Source: CALARM01 sp964431735
GTDB taxonomy: Bacteria > Vulcanimicrobiota > SpSt-956 > JAKJGF01
Direction: 5' to 3'
DNA: 64,000 nucleotides
NCBI GenBank assembly: GCA_964431735.1
Contig: CAYSLJ010000008.1
Coordinates: forward strand, 10,167-74,166
Shown here: one piece after another, positions 43,090-51,424 of the stretch
Layout: each line of letters begins with the position of its first letter
Numbering within the stretch: position 1 is the first letter of the stretch
Made by a program: the position numbers and the translations under genes
Notes under the pieces: generated by a model
The model's input: only the letters and a program-made list of their open reading frames with translations
What the model was told of the DNA's origin: nothing
The model's database searches: none

Positions 43090-43587
43090 TTATTGTAAAG
43101 ATTTCTTCTCTAAAGCAGCCATAGCATCTTCTCTGTTACATATGGCTGATTCATTACATGGGTCAAGGGTAAGAACCCTGTCAAAACATCGGATAGCTTC
43201 ATCATATTTATCCTGGTAAAACAATGCCGATCCCTTTTCAAGCCAGGTGTTAAGATCATCAGGATAAACAGAAAGCACATTATCAAAATAATAAACAGCC
43301 TGATCATATTTTTCCTGATAGAATAAAACAAGTCCTTTACAGAACCATGCATCAATATTCCTGGGACTGAGATCCAGTGTTTTATCAAAACATTTTATGG
43401 CCTCACCGTATCTGCCAAGGTTTGTCAGGGATTTTCCCTTATTGACGAGTGCTTCAGGATAATTCGGAGAAAGTTCCAGAGCCTGATCAAAAAAGGATAT
43501 GGCATCTTCATATCTCCCGAGCTTCGATAGAGTGAGCCCCTCCTGAAAGAGCTGTTTTCCTCTGGGGGAAAAGAGTGAATTCAACAT
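43090..43587 (-). CDS. TPR protein
   Basis: A 165-residue soluble protein made of four consecutive 34-residue TPR units, e.g. YEDAISFFDQALELSPNYPE, YGEAIKCFDKTLDLSPRNID, YDQAVYYFDNVLSVYPDDLN, YDEAIRCFDRVLTLDPCNES. No signal peptide. GGAGA lies about 11 bases before the ATG. It resembles the longer secreted TPR protein at 61492 and serves presumably as a protein-interaction module; no partner is indicated by its neighbours. Confidence 0.8.
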   Translation of the reverse strand: MLNSLFSPRGKQLFQEGLTLSKLGRYEDAISFFDQALELSPNYPEALVNKGKSLTNLGRYGEAIKCFDKTLDLSPRNIDAWFCKGLVLFYQEKYDQAVYYFDNVLSVYPDDLNTWLEKGSALFYQDKYDEAIRCFDRVLTLDPCNESAICNREDAMAALEKKSLQ

Positions 43588-43628
43588 AAATTTTAATCTC
43601 CATAATTATTTTAACAATATCACATTTA

Positions 43629-43878
43629 CTATAGTTTTGCACTTTTTAAAAAAATTATAATTTCTTACATAGTTGAATTAAATTATTTAGCTAATTGCCA
43701 TTGCATAACTTTTATCTAAAGCTTTATTTTACGCCATTAAAAATGAAATTTCCTATACTCTTAAATTATGTAAGGCTCGAAAAGCTATTAGCTTTTAGTT
43801 TATGTTCTTTAGTCTGATTGCTAATTAGCCTTAAATTTAATAATTACAAATGTTTTTAAGAAATCTGCAAAAGTATAG
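43629..43878. repeat. Family-2 MITE-like element, copy 2
   Basis: Ends CTATAGTTTTGCACTTTTT and (right, inverted) CTATACTTTTGCAGATTTC are imperfect terminal inverted repeats. Internal blocks TTATAATTTCTTACAT, AAAAGCTATTAGCTTTTAG and GTTCTTTAGTCTGATTGC match copy 1 in order; this copy has about 75 extra bases in the middle. It fills most of the 442-bp gap before the ErcA-like gene. Confidence 0.75.
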
Positions 43879-43951
43879 TTATAATTTGCTATTTTTTTAA
43901 AATAATTCTATAATAATTCATATAATTTAAATTATCCATAGATAATCCTCC

Positions 43952-43972
43952 CGTTACGCATTAAGCGTTACG
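43952..43972. repeat. Heptad array (GTTACGC type)
   Basis: CGTTACGCATTAAGCGTTACG: three units GTTACGC, ATTAAGC, GTTACGA preceded by CCTCCC, the same flank as in family-1 elements. It lies 58 bases upstream of the ErcA-like start. Confidence 0.65.
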
Positions 43973-44029
43973 AAAACAATAATTCTACAACATTATATTT
44001 TATATTCATACAGAAGGGAAGAGAAAAAT

Positions 44030-45166
44030 ATGGAATTAAGAAAATTTGTTGCTCCTGAATTCATTTTCGGAGAAGGAGCAAGATTACAGGCAGGTAGATA
44101 TGCCAGACATCTGGGGGCCAGAAAAATTCTGCTTGTAACAGATAAAGGTGTAATTGCTGCAGGATGGGCAGAAGAAACAGCTTCATCCCTTAAAAAAGAA
44201 GGGCTATCATGCGAGATTTTTTCAGACATAAGCCCAAACCCCAGAGCAGAAGAAGTTATGAAGGGAGCAGAAATATACAGGGATGAAGGGTGTAATTTTA
44301 TAGTATCTGTAGGAGGAGGCAGCCCTATGGACTGTGCCAAAGGTATCGGTATAGTCTCTTCCAATAAAGAACATGTCCTTCACTTCGAAGGTGTTGATAT
44401 GGTTTCAATTCCCTGTCCTCCACTCATATGTATTCCCACTACGGCAGGAACATCTGCAGATGTCTCACAATTTGCCATCATTTCAGACAGAGAAAGAAAG
44501 GTAAAAATAGCTATTATCAGTAAAGCAGTTGTCCCTGATATAGCACTGATAGATCCTGTCACATTGACAACTATGGACTCATATCTCACTGCCTGTACCG
44601 GCATGGATGCCCTGTGTCATGCAATCGAAGCATATGTATCCAATGCCAGTTCACCTGTTACAGATCTCAATGCGCTTGAGGCAATAAGATTGATAACAGA
44701 AAATTTAATAGAATCAATAAATAATCCCATGTCCATGAAATACAGAAATAATATGATGCTGGCCAGCCTACTTGCAGGGCTTGCCTTTTCCAATGCAAGC
44801 CTGGGAGCAGTCCATGCCATGGCACACAGTCTGGGAGGATTTCTGGATTTTCCCCATGGAGAGGCCAATGCCATTCTATTAAGCCATGTAATATCCTATA
44901 ATTATGATACAGCTTCTGAACGTTATAACAAAATAGGAGAATACATGAACCTTAAAATAAATAGTGACAGACGAAAATCTATCTGTGAAAAAATAGACCG
45001 GTTAAGAACTGAAGCAGGTATTACTTCCACACTGGGGCAAAAAGGCATGAAGAAAAGTGATGTTCCACAGCTGGCCTATAATGCAATAAGGGATGCATGT
45101 ATAGTAACAAATCCTAAAATAGCTGAACAAAAGGATATAGAAAGAATTTATGAACAGGCCTTATGA
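44030..45166 (+). CDS. ercA: Iron-containing alcohol dehydrogenase-like protein, ErcA type
   Basis: A 378-residue protein of the Fe-ADH family. It has the NAD-binding SVGGGSPMDCAKGIG, PTTAGTSADVS, and the metal ligands in TGMDALCHAIEAY (Asp, His), GAVHAMAHSLGG and FPHGEANA (His). The opening MELRKFVAPEFIFG and overall sequence match the group called alcohol dehydrogenase-like regulatory protein ErcA. In Pseudomonas, ErcA acts with an Erc sensor kinase in control of alcohol oxidation. Here the next gene, a PAS sensor kinase, overlaps the 3' end by 17 bases, supporting a functional and translational link. Whether it is a working dehydrogenase or a regulatory subunit cannot be told from sequence, as all metal ligands are kept. 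Confidence 0.8.
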   Translation: MELRKFVAPEFIFGEGARLQAGRYARHLGARKILLVTDKGVIAAGWAEETASSLKKEGLSCEIFSDISPNPRAEEVMKGAEIYRDEGCNFIVSVGGGSPMDCAKGIGIVSSNKEHVLHFEGVDMVSIPCPPLICIPTTAGTSADVSQFAIISDRERKVKIAIISKAVVPDIALIDPVTLTTMDSYLTACTGMDALCHAIEAYVSNASSPVTDLNALEAIRLITENLIESINNPMSMKYRNNMMLASLLAGLAFSNASLGAVHAMAHSLGGFLDFPHGEANAILLSHVISYNYDTASERYNKIGEYMNLKINSDRRKSICEKIDRLRTEAGITSTLGQKGMKKSDVPQLAYNAIRDACIVTNPKIAEQKDIERIYEQAL

Positions 45167-46787
45167 TAAAGATAATAAATATGAATCTCTTCGTGAACGA
45201 ATTATAGGACTCGGTGAACATTCCATAAGGAAAAGCTATTACCCTGAACTTCAGGAAAGGCTGGCAGAACTGGAAAAATTTCGCTCTCTCCTGGATCAGA
45301 GCAATGATGCCATATTTCTGGTTCAGATACCTACCGGTATCCTTATGGATGTGAATGAATCTGCCTGCAGCCAGCTAGGATATAAAAAAGAAGATCTTTT
45401 AAACAGACCTTTTGGAAATATTACAGATGATGAGAGGATAAAAAAATTACTGAAAAATAAACATAGTATCAATGAAAAAAGACAGACATTAAAGATAATA
45501 TTGAAGAAACGTAACAACCACGATTTACCGGTAGAAATGACTGTAAGAATTGTTAATTTCAACAGTATATTTTATGCCGTTATAGTAGCAAGAGATATAA
45601 CGGAAAGAATAAAAGCAGAAGAAGAAAAGAAAAAACTTCAAAAGCAGGTTCTTCATGCTCAAAAACTTGAAAGTCTTGGTATTCTCGCAGGAGGCGTTGC
45701 TCATGACTTTAATAACATACTGACAGGTATTCTGGGACATGTTGAACTTGCTCTGAGAGACATGTCTGCAGGGCCTGATTTAAGAAACAGACTGGAACAG
45801 ATTCGCCTGTCTTCAATAAAAGCATCGGAACTAACCAGACAGATGCTTTCTTACGCAGGACTAGGCAAATTTTCAATTCAACCTGCAAATCTTTCAGTAC
45901 TGGCAGAGGATACGGGAAAATTTATGGAACTATCTATTCCTGCAAAACATATATTAAAATATAATTTTCAGAAAAACCTCCCTCTCTGCTACTGTGACAT
46001 ATCACAATTACGTCAGGTAATTATGAACCTGATAATAAATGCTTCGGAAGCTACAGGGGAAAAAGACGGAGTAATTACAATAAATACAGGAACAATAAAA
46101 TGTGACGCAACTTATCTGTCTGAAAGTTATCTTCATGAAAATCTTTCCGAAGGTCTTTACATTTATATTGAAGTAACAGATACTGGATGTGGCATACCAA
46201 AAGACAATCAGGATAAAATCTTTGATCCTTTCTTTACTACTAAATTTACGGGGAGAGGCCTTGGACTTGCAGCAGTACTGGGTATTATAAGATATCACAG
46301 AGGAACAATAAAACTCATCAGTGAACCGGACAGGGGAACAACTATAAGGTTACTTTTACCTGCTTTTACTTTTATTTCAGAGGAAAAGACAGAACATGAG
46401 AGTAAAATAAATCTCCCTCAATGGAAGGGTAAAATACTGGTAGTCGATGACGAAGAATGTATTTGTATCGTAACTAAAGCTATACTTGAAGAGCTGGGTT
46501 TCACCGTAATAACAGCAGGTGACGGGAAAGAAGGACTGGAATTATTTAAAAAACATAAAGAAGAAATATGTGCCGTAATACTTGATATAACTATGCCGAA
46601 GATGAGCGGCATAGAAACACTCAAGGAGATAAGTCTCATTAATAATAATGTAAAAATTATAATTACAAGTGGTTATGAAGGTAAAGCCGCTTTTAAGGAT
46701 TATATAGAGGGACAAACAGACTGGTTTTTACAAAAACCATTTGAAATAAAAGAACTAGTAGAAATACTGGAAAAAATAGGTTTGTAA
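45150..46787 (+). CDS. ErcS-like hybrid sensor histidine kinase (PAS-HisKA-HATPase-receiver)
   Basis: A 545-residue soluble hybrid kinase. An N-terminal segment of ~45 residues (ESLRERIIGLGEHSIRKSYY) is followed by a PAS domain (~48-155, DAIFLVQIPTGILMDVNESA), a phosphoacceptor helix with the H-box GGVAHDFNNIL (His near residue 186), a HATPase domain with N-box NLIINASEA, DTGCGIP and GRGLGLAAVLGI, and a C-terminal receiver (~430-540) with VVDDE, phospho-Asp in ILDITMPKMSG and the lysine in FLQKPF. No membrane segment, so the signal is cytoplasmic. It overlaps the ErcA-like gene by 17 bases. In the Erc system such kinases pair with ErcA; the signal and downstream output here are unknown. Confidence 0.8.
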   Translation: MNRPYDKDNKYESLRERIIGLGEHSIRKSYYPELQERLAELEKFRSLLDQSNDAIFLVQIPTGILMDVNESACSQLGYKKEDLLNRPFGNITDDERIKKLLKNKHSINEKRQTLKIILKKRNNHDLPVEMTVRIVNFNSIFYAVIVARDITERIKAEEEKKKLQKQVLHAQKLESLGILAGGVAHDFNNILTGILGHVELALRDMSAGPDLRNRLEQIRLSSIKASELTRQMLSYAGLGKFSIQPANLSVLAEDTGKFMELSIPAKHILKYNFQKNLPLCYCDISQLRQVIMNLIINASEATGEKDGVITINTGTIKCDATYLSESYLHENLSEGLYIYIEVTDTGCGIPKDNQDKIFDPFFTTKFTGRGLGLAAVLGIIRYHRGTIKLISEPDRGTTIRLLLPAFTFISEEKTEHESKINLPQWKGKILVVDDEECICIVTKAILEELGFTVITAGDGKEGLELFKKHKEEICAVILDITMPKMSGIETLKEISLINNNVKIIITSGYEGKAAFKDYIEGQTDWFLQKPFEIKELVEILEKIGL

Positions 46788-46798
46788 AAGTTCCCATA

Positions 46799-47737
46799 TT
46801 GGGGGAAGAAAAAATAAATAAAAACTTGAAAAGATACGTCAGTCTTAATAATTATTTGAAGGAAAAATTCGGCACCAGAGTACATAAAGTACCTCTTGAT
46901 GCAGGTTTTACCTGTCCCAACAGGGATGGTTCCAAAAGTACAGGAGGTTGTATATACTGTAACAGTCTCGGTTCAGGTACAGGTGCATCGCAGGAAGGCA
47001 AATCCATTGAAAAACAGATGGAGGAAGGAATAAATTATCTTTCAAAAAGATTTAAAGCACAGAAATTCATAGCCTATTTTCAATCCTATTCTAACAGCTA
47101 TGGCTCCGTAAAAAAATTAAAAAAATTATATGATTCCTCGCTCATAGATGACAGAGTAATCGGACTCTCGATAGGAACAAGACCTGACTGCCTGAATAAA
47201 GAAATACTTGACCTTCTGGAAGATTATCAGAAAAAAAATTATATGGTATGGCTGGAAATAGGTCTTCAATCAGTACAGAATAAGACCCTGGAACTTATAA
47301 ATCGACATCACACCGTTGAAGATTTTCTCACTGCTCTTAACATGGTAAAAGAGAGAGGGTTACCTGTCTGCACTCATATAATATTCGGACTTCCCGGAGA
47401 AGGTTACAGAGACATGATGGAAACAGCAAAAAAACTTTCAAAACTCCCTGTTGACGGCGTTAAATTTCACAGTCTTTATGTAATTAAAGGAACTCCTATG
47501 GAAAAACTCCTTCATAAAGGTATCTATAAACCAATGACAGAAGAAGAATATGTAAATATTATCTGTGAAGCAATTGCGCTTCTACCGGAACATGTTGTAA
47601 TACAGAGACTTACGGGAGACCCGAAAAAAGGAGAACTGGTAGAACCTCAGTGGACTATGAACAAACAGAGAACACTGTCGCTGATAGAAAAAAAACTCAT
47701 AGAAAGAGATCTGTGGCAGGGAAAGTTTTTTATATAA
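46799..47737 (+). CDS. Radical SAM protein, TIGR01212/YhcC type
   Basis: A 312-residue radical SAM enzyme. The iron-sulfur cluster cysteines occur in the spaced form CPNRDGSKSTGGCIYC, which is characteristic of the YhcC/TIGR01212 group. Further motifs include FIAYFQSYSNSYGS, GLSIGTRPDCL, VWLEIGLQSV and HIIFGLPGE. The substrate is unknown. It starts 11 bases after the sensor-kinase stop and may be in the same transcript. The start is uncertain: TTG at 46799 gives the expected N-terminus with no good Shine-Dalgarno sequence. Confidence 0.85.
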   Translation: MGEEKINKNLKRYVSLNNYLKEKFGTRVHKVPLDAGFTCPNRDGSKSTGGCIYCNSLGSGTGASQEGKSIEKQMEEGINYLSKRFKAQKFIAYFQSYSNSYGSVKKLKKLYDSSLIDDRVIGLSIGTRPDCLNKEILDLLEDYQKKNYMVWLEIGLQSVQNKTLELINRHHTVEDFLTALNMVKERGLPVCTHIIFGLPGEGYRDMMETAKKLSKLPVDGVKFHSLYVIKGTPMEKLLHKGIYKPMTEEEYVNIICEAIALLPEHVVIQRLTGDPKKGELVEPQWTMNKQRTLSLIEKKLIERDLWQGKFFI

Positions 47738-47739
47738 TA

Positions 47740-47895
47740 CAATATTAGATTTGTATTTTATACAATAATATTATATAGAATACAAATCTATATAATATTA
47801 TTATATATATTAAAATTATATAGAATACAAATATAGATAATATTACTGTATAGATAAAAAACATATACAATAAAATTATATAGATTACAGAAAAT
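47740..47895. repeat. AT-rich repeated tract
   Basis: About 155 bases of almost pure A+T with a recurring TATATAGAATACAAAT / TATATAATATTATTATA motif (three partly diverged copies). It begins at the end of the radical SAM gene. A low-complexity array of unknown role; nothing else supports an origin here. The spacer then holds GTCATGCATTACGCATAA at 47944 and a family-1 element. Confidence 0.6.
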
Positions 47896-48010
47896 CAGGC
47901 AGATAATTTTTTATATCGAATCAAAAAAAAGATGTATTTATGCCGTCATGCATTACGCATAATCAGGCACCTGTTTTTTATATAACGGAAAAATTTAACC
48001 TGATGGATTA

Positions 48011-48143
48011 TAAATTCAAATAAGTTATAAAATACACTTTATTGAGGTGAGCATAAATAATAAATATCTGCTCTCGTGACGCGTAACGCGTTACGCGTGA
48101 CGGGAGGAAGACTGTTATTACATGCTTATGCTCAGGTCAGTAA
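48011..48143. repeat. Family-1 element, full copy, with flanking shared segment
   Basis: 48011-48039 is the ~30-bp segment also at 36910 and (inverted) 25741. 48039-48143 is a full family-1 element: TTATTGAGGTGAGCATAA, CTCTC, heptads GTGACGC, GTAACGC, GTTACGC, GTGACGG, GAGG, then TTATTACATGCTTATG and CTCAGGTCAGTAA. The ends are inverted repeats. Confidence 0.8.
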
Positions 48144-48161
48144 TATAAACAGGAATAATCT

Positions 48162-49199
48162 ATGAATAATAAAAAAGATAAAATAATCGGCTGTCTCCTG
48201 GGAACAGCTTCAGGTGACAGCATCGGCCTTCCCTGTGAAGGACTTTCAAAAAAAAGATTGAAGAAAATCTACGGGGAAATAAAAGGTCATTCTTTTTTCT
48301 TGAATAAAGGCATGGTATCAGATGATACGGAACATACCGCTATAGTAGCAAAAGCCCTTCTGGAAACAGATGGCGACGCAAAAGCTTTCACTGAAAATCT
48401 CTCCTGGAAATTGCGTTTCTGGTTTATGTCACTCCCTACCGGTATCGGTATGGCAACACTGAAATCCTGTATAAAACTTTGTCTCGGCTGGCCGGGAGAT
48501 AAAAGCGGAGTCTTCTCTGCAGGAAACGGGCCTGCCATGAGAAGTGCCATTATAGGTGTTATGTACGGTGAAGACAGAGAAAAAATGAAAGAACTCGTAA
48601 GGGCTTCCACACATATAACCCACAGAGATCCGAAAGCAGAATACGGCGCTCTGGCAGTTGCCCTTGCAGCTCACCTTTCAGATGCTTCACCTGAAGAATA
48701 TTACAGAGAACTGGAACAGCTTATAGGAAAAGAAGGGGAAGAATTACTGAAGCTGGTAAAGAAAGCTATAGAATTTGTTTCCGCAGGAAAAAGCACCGAA
48801 GATTTTGCACTATCCCTGGGATCTGGGAGAGGTATAAGCGGTTATATTTACCACACAGTGCCGGCAGTGCTTTACTGCTGGTTCAAATACAAAAAAAATT
48901 TTCGTGCCAGTCTCACAGATATAGTGAAATGCGGCGGAGATACGGATACTACGGGAGCAATACTGGGAGCCATTACAGGTGCCGGAGGAGGGAAAGAAGT
49001 CATACCGGAAGAATGGCTTAACAACATATGGGACTGGCCCCTGTCGATAAAATGGCTCGAAGAACTGGGAAAAAGTCTCGGTGAAAATAATAAAAATACC
49101 GGGGCAAAACTGAATTTTGCCGGTTCTTTTATCAGAAATATCTTCTTTACTGTTATTGTTCTCCTTCACGGGTTCAGGAGATTACTGCCGCCTTATTAA
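48162..49199 (+). CDS. ADP-ribosylglycohydrolase (DraG) family protein
   Basis: A 345-residue protein. The paired metal-binding motifs of the family are seen: MVSDDTEHTAIVAKAL (SDDT) and the C-terminal CGGDTDTTGAILGAITGA (GGDTDT). IIGCLLGTASGDSIGLP opens the family fold. Enzymes of this family use two magnesium ions to remove ADP-ribose from protein side chains or to cleave related molecules; the substrate here is not known. No DraT partner is present. The C-terminal ~45 residues (FAGSFIRNIFFTVIVLLHGF) are not typical, are hydrophobic, and the TAA stop lies inside the terminal repeat of a mobile element, so this tail may be altered by insertion. Confidence 0.85.
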   Translation: MNNKKDKIIGCLLGTASGDSIGLPCEGLSKKRLKKIYGEIKGHSFFLNKGMVSDDTEHTAIVAKALLETDGDAKAFTENLSWKLRFWFMSLPTGIGMATLKSCIKLCLGWPGDKSGVFSAGNGPAMRSAIIGVMYGEDREKMKELVRASTHITHRDPKAEYGALAVALAAHLSDASPEEYYRELEQLIGKEGEELLKLVKKAIEFVSAGKSTEDFALSLGSGRGISGYIYHTVPAVLYCWFKYKKNFRASLTDIVKCGGDTDTTGAILGAITGAGGGKEVIPEEWLNNIWDWPLSIKWLEELGKSLGENNKNTGAKLNFAGSFIRNIFFTVIVLLHGFRRLLPPY

Positions 49200-49475
49200 G
49201 AGCCTATCCGAAAAGTCATCAAATACCTTCCGGTGTGTGAGGCTCTTCCGAAAAATCTATAATCCTCTTGCAAAAAAACTCTTATTACAGACTGCTACGA
49301 TATTACATTTGTTTAATTTATAAATTACTGTTAATACGGTATATATTTTTCTCCAGAGCCTCACCCACCGGAAGGGTATAGAATAAATATTACTTTTCGG
49401 ATAGATTCTAAGCCGGTGGGCAGATTATAAAGAATTATGTAACAGTAGCTCAAGGCTTTTCGGATAGATTTTAAG
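49196..49475. mobile_element. MITE-like element with GCCTATCCGAAAAG ends, nested
   Basis: TTAAGAGCCTATCCGAAAAG (49196-49215) and the inverse of 49392-49411 (TTAGAATCTATCCGAAAAGT) are terminal inverted repeats around 216 bases. Inside, 49226-49246 and 49355-49375 are a second inverted pair (CCTTCCGGTG..GTGAGGCTCT, 20 of 21 matching). A further copy of the right end lies at 49456-49475. No transposase remains. It resembles ends of insertion sequences but I cannot name a family. Confidence 0.65.
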
Positions 49476-49630
49476 AGTATTACTGAAGTTTCTTTGGAAA
49501 TTGCTCTTTCATTGCTTTTTTAACAACGTAATATGGACAACGTACATTTTAAGAATTATTTTTAAAATGCGAAAAGTCATTATTGTAAAATTTGCTTCTA
49601 ATTTTTTACTATAAATTTATTAGAAATACA

Positions 49631-50031
49631 TTAGAGCGTATTGGAAAAATACCAGCCCTACCGATAAGATTTTGCAAAGTTCCTTTCTAACTTATTGGTT
49701 ATTTTCTACTATTTAGCCATTAAATAAATATTACCTTATTCATTTTTTGATAATTTTACAAATTTTACTATTAATTTTATCAGTAAAAATTCCATTTATT
49801 AGTTATCTTTTACTGTGCTCACGGGGACGACCTCGTTTATCGGCACGGATGGTTTCTGAAAAATATATTTTTATTTGCTCCCATTCTTTATCTGTTAAAT
49901 CACTTGAATAATTCTTTCTTCCCATTTTTTTATTCCTCATTTTTCTTTTTTCGCTTTATCTTATTAGGAATTATTTACTAATTATTCAATTTCTCCTCTT
50001 TAATTTCAAATTATTTTCCGACACGCTCTAA
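49631..50031. mobile_element. Remnant of an IS5-type insertion sequence
   Basis: TTAGAGCGTATTGGAAAA (49631-49648) and the inverse of 50014-50031 (TTAGAGCGTGTCGGAAAA) are terminal inverted repeats 401 bases apart. Inside, only the first 40 codons of a transposase survive on the minus strand. An internal deletion has removed the rest. Confidence 0.75.
49803..49925 (-). pseudogene. IS5-family transposase, N-terminal fragment
   Basis: Forty codons from ATG to a stop encode MGRKNYSSDLTDKEWEQIKI then RADKRGRPREH. This is the N-terminal YxSDLTDxEW ... GRPR motif of IS5-family transposases. The DDE catalytic domain is absent, so it is non-functional. It lies between matching terminal inverted repeats. 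Confidence 0.8.
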
Positions 50032-50052
50032 GATGATATATATAAAAATTTC

Positions 50053-50120
50053 TCGTTACATAAGCGTAACCAGTGACTGAAGAAAAAATTTTTATTACAT
50101 GCTTATGTTCAGGCCAGTAG
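50053..50120. repeat. Family-1 right half upstream of glpB
   Basis: CGTTACATAAGCGTAACCAGTGACTGAAG is a decayed heptad core, followed by TTTTTATTACATGCTTATG and TTCAGGCCAGTAGG, which matches the right end of family-1 elements. The left end is missing, possibly cut by the IS remnant next to it. Confidence 0.6.
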
Positions 50121-50177
50121 GAATAATAAAAAAATTATGTTATAATAGACAAAAAAGTCAGGGGAATATGTGACAAA

Positions 50178-51419
50178 ATGGTTTATAACGCAGTAATTAT
50201 AGGAGCAGGTCTTGCAGGGTGTTCTGCCGCTCTGTCAGTAATAAAATCAGGGAAAAAACCTGTTATACTTTCGAGAGGACTCGGCAATCTTTATTCCTCT
50301 TCCGGGTATATAGATTTACTCGGTTATTATCCTGTTACAGAGAAAAAGCCTGTCATGTCACCTATTTTATCCCTTGAAAAATTGATAACTGAAAAGCCAT
50401 ACCATCCTTACAGCATAACAGGCATAGATATGATTAAAGAAGCTTTTTCATATTTTCTCTCAGTAAGTTCCGACATGGGTCTTCCCTACTGCGGATCTCT
50501 GGAAAAGAATATGCTTATGCCAACTACAGTAGGATCTCTTGTGCCTACCACAATCTTTCCTGAAACTGCAGACAGGGATTTAAACAGCTTTCAGAACATA
50601 GTAGTAACGGGGATAAAAGAACTGATAGATTTCTTTCCCTCCTACTTTGCGTCAAACCTGAAGGTTTACCTGGGCAGAAAAGTAGATTTCCTCAGAGTAG
50701 ATCTTGGCTTAAAAATGGACAGAGAACTGAACAGTTATGATATTGCTCTTTTTATGGAACAGGAAAACATAAGAGATATGTTCATAAAACAATTAAAATC
50801 CATTTCTCCCGGCACCCTTATACTGGTTCCTGCTGTTATGGGAGTAACAAAATGGAAGGAAATCATTGCTTCCATAGAAGAAAAACTTCAGAGCAAAATA
50901 CTTGAAATTCCCACCCTTCCTCCGTCTGTTATGGGATACAGACTGGGAGAAGCATTGCTTTCCTATTTAAAAAATAAAGGCGTGGAGATAATTATAGGCA
51001 ATGGCGTGGATTATTTTAAAGGTGATAAATATATTGAAGAAGTCGGCATTACAGGGGCAAGTGGCAGGATAAAAAAATTCAGAGGAAAGAATTTCATTCT
51101 TGCCACAGGAGGCATACTCGGAGAGGGCCTTTCTGTTTATCCCGGGGAAATTAAAGAAACAGTATTTAATCTGCCAGTACTATATCAGAGTCCTCTATCT
51201 AAGGAAGATTTCTTCAATCCAGATGGTCAGCCTTTATCTTATGCAGGAGTTCAGGCAAACAGTAATCTTCAACCTCTGGATAGTTCAGGAAAAACAATAT
51301 TTGAAAATCTTTTTGTTGCAGGGACAACTCTTTACGGGTATGATCCGTTCATTGAAAAAAGCGGGAACGGCGTGGCACTTTCTACAGGATATAAAGCCGG
51401 ATTAATGGCGTGCAGGTGA
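50178..51419 (+). CDS. glpB: Anaerobic glycerol-3-phosphate dehydrogenase subunit B
   Basis: A 413-residue flavoprotein-type subunit. The N-terminus has the FAD-binding motif IIGAGLAGCSAALSV and the early SSSGYIDLLGY typical of GlpB. The C-terminal FENLFVAGTTLYGYDPFIE and SGNGVALSTGYKAG are the second nucleotide-contact region. In the GlpABC complex, GlpB helps pass electrons from glycerol 3-phosphate oxidation to menaquinone at the membrane. The gene overlaps glpC or abuts it within a few bases. GlpA, usually the first gene, is not found; IS and repeat remnants lie directly upstream. A TATAAT at about 50142 and AGGGGA before the start suggest its own promoter. Confidence 0.9.
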   Translation: MVYNAVIIGAGLAGCSAALSVIKSGKKPVILSRGLGNLYSSSGYIDLLGYYPVTEKKPVMSPILSLEKLITEKPYHPYSITGIDMIKEAFSYFLSVSSDMGLPYCGSLEKNMLMPTTVGSLVPTTIFPETADRDLNSFQNIVVTGIKELIDFFPSYFASNLKVYLGRKVDFLRVDLGLKMDRELNSYDIALFMEQENIRDMFIKQLKSISPGTLILVPAVMGVTKWKEIIASIEEKLQSKILEIPTLPPSVMGYRLGEALLSYLKNKGVEIIIGNGVDYFKGDKYIEEVGITGASGRIKKFRGKNFILATGGILGEGLSVYPGEIKETVFNLPVLYQSPLSKEDFFNPDGQPLSYAGVQANSNLQPLDSSGKTIFENLFVAGTTLYGYDPFIEKSGNGVALSTGYKAGLMACR

Positions 51420-51424
51420 AAAAT

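Noticed and set aside
47740..47895. AT-rich tract as a replication origin
   Set aside because: No dnaA, dnaN or DnaA-box cluster is nearby; low-complexity repetition explains it.
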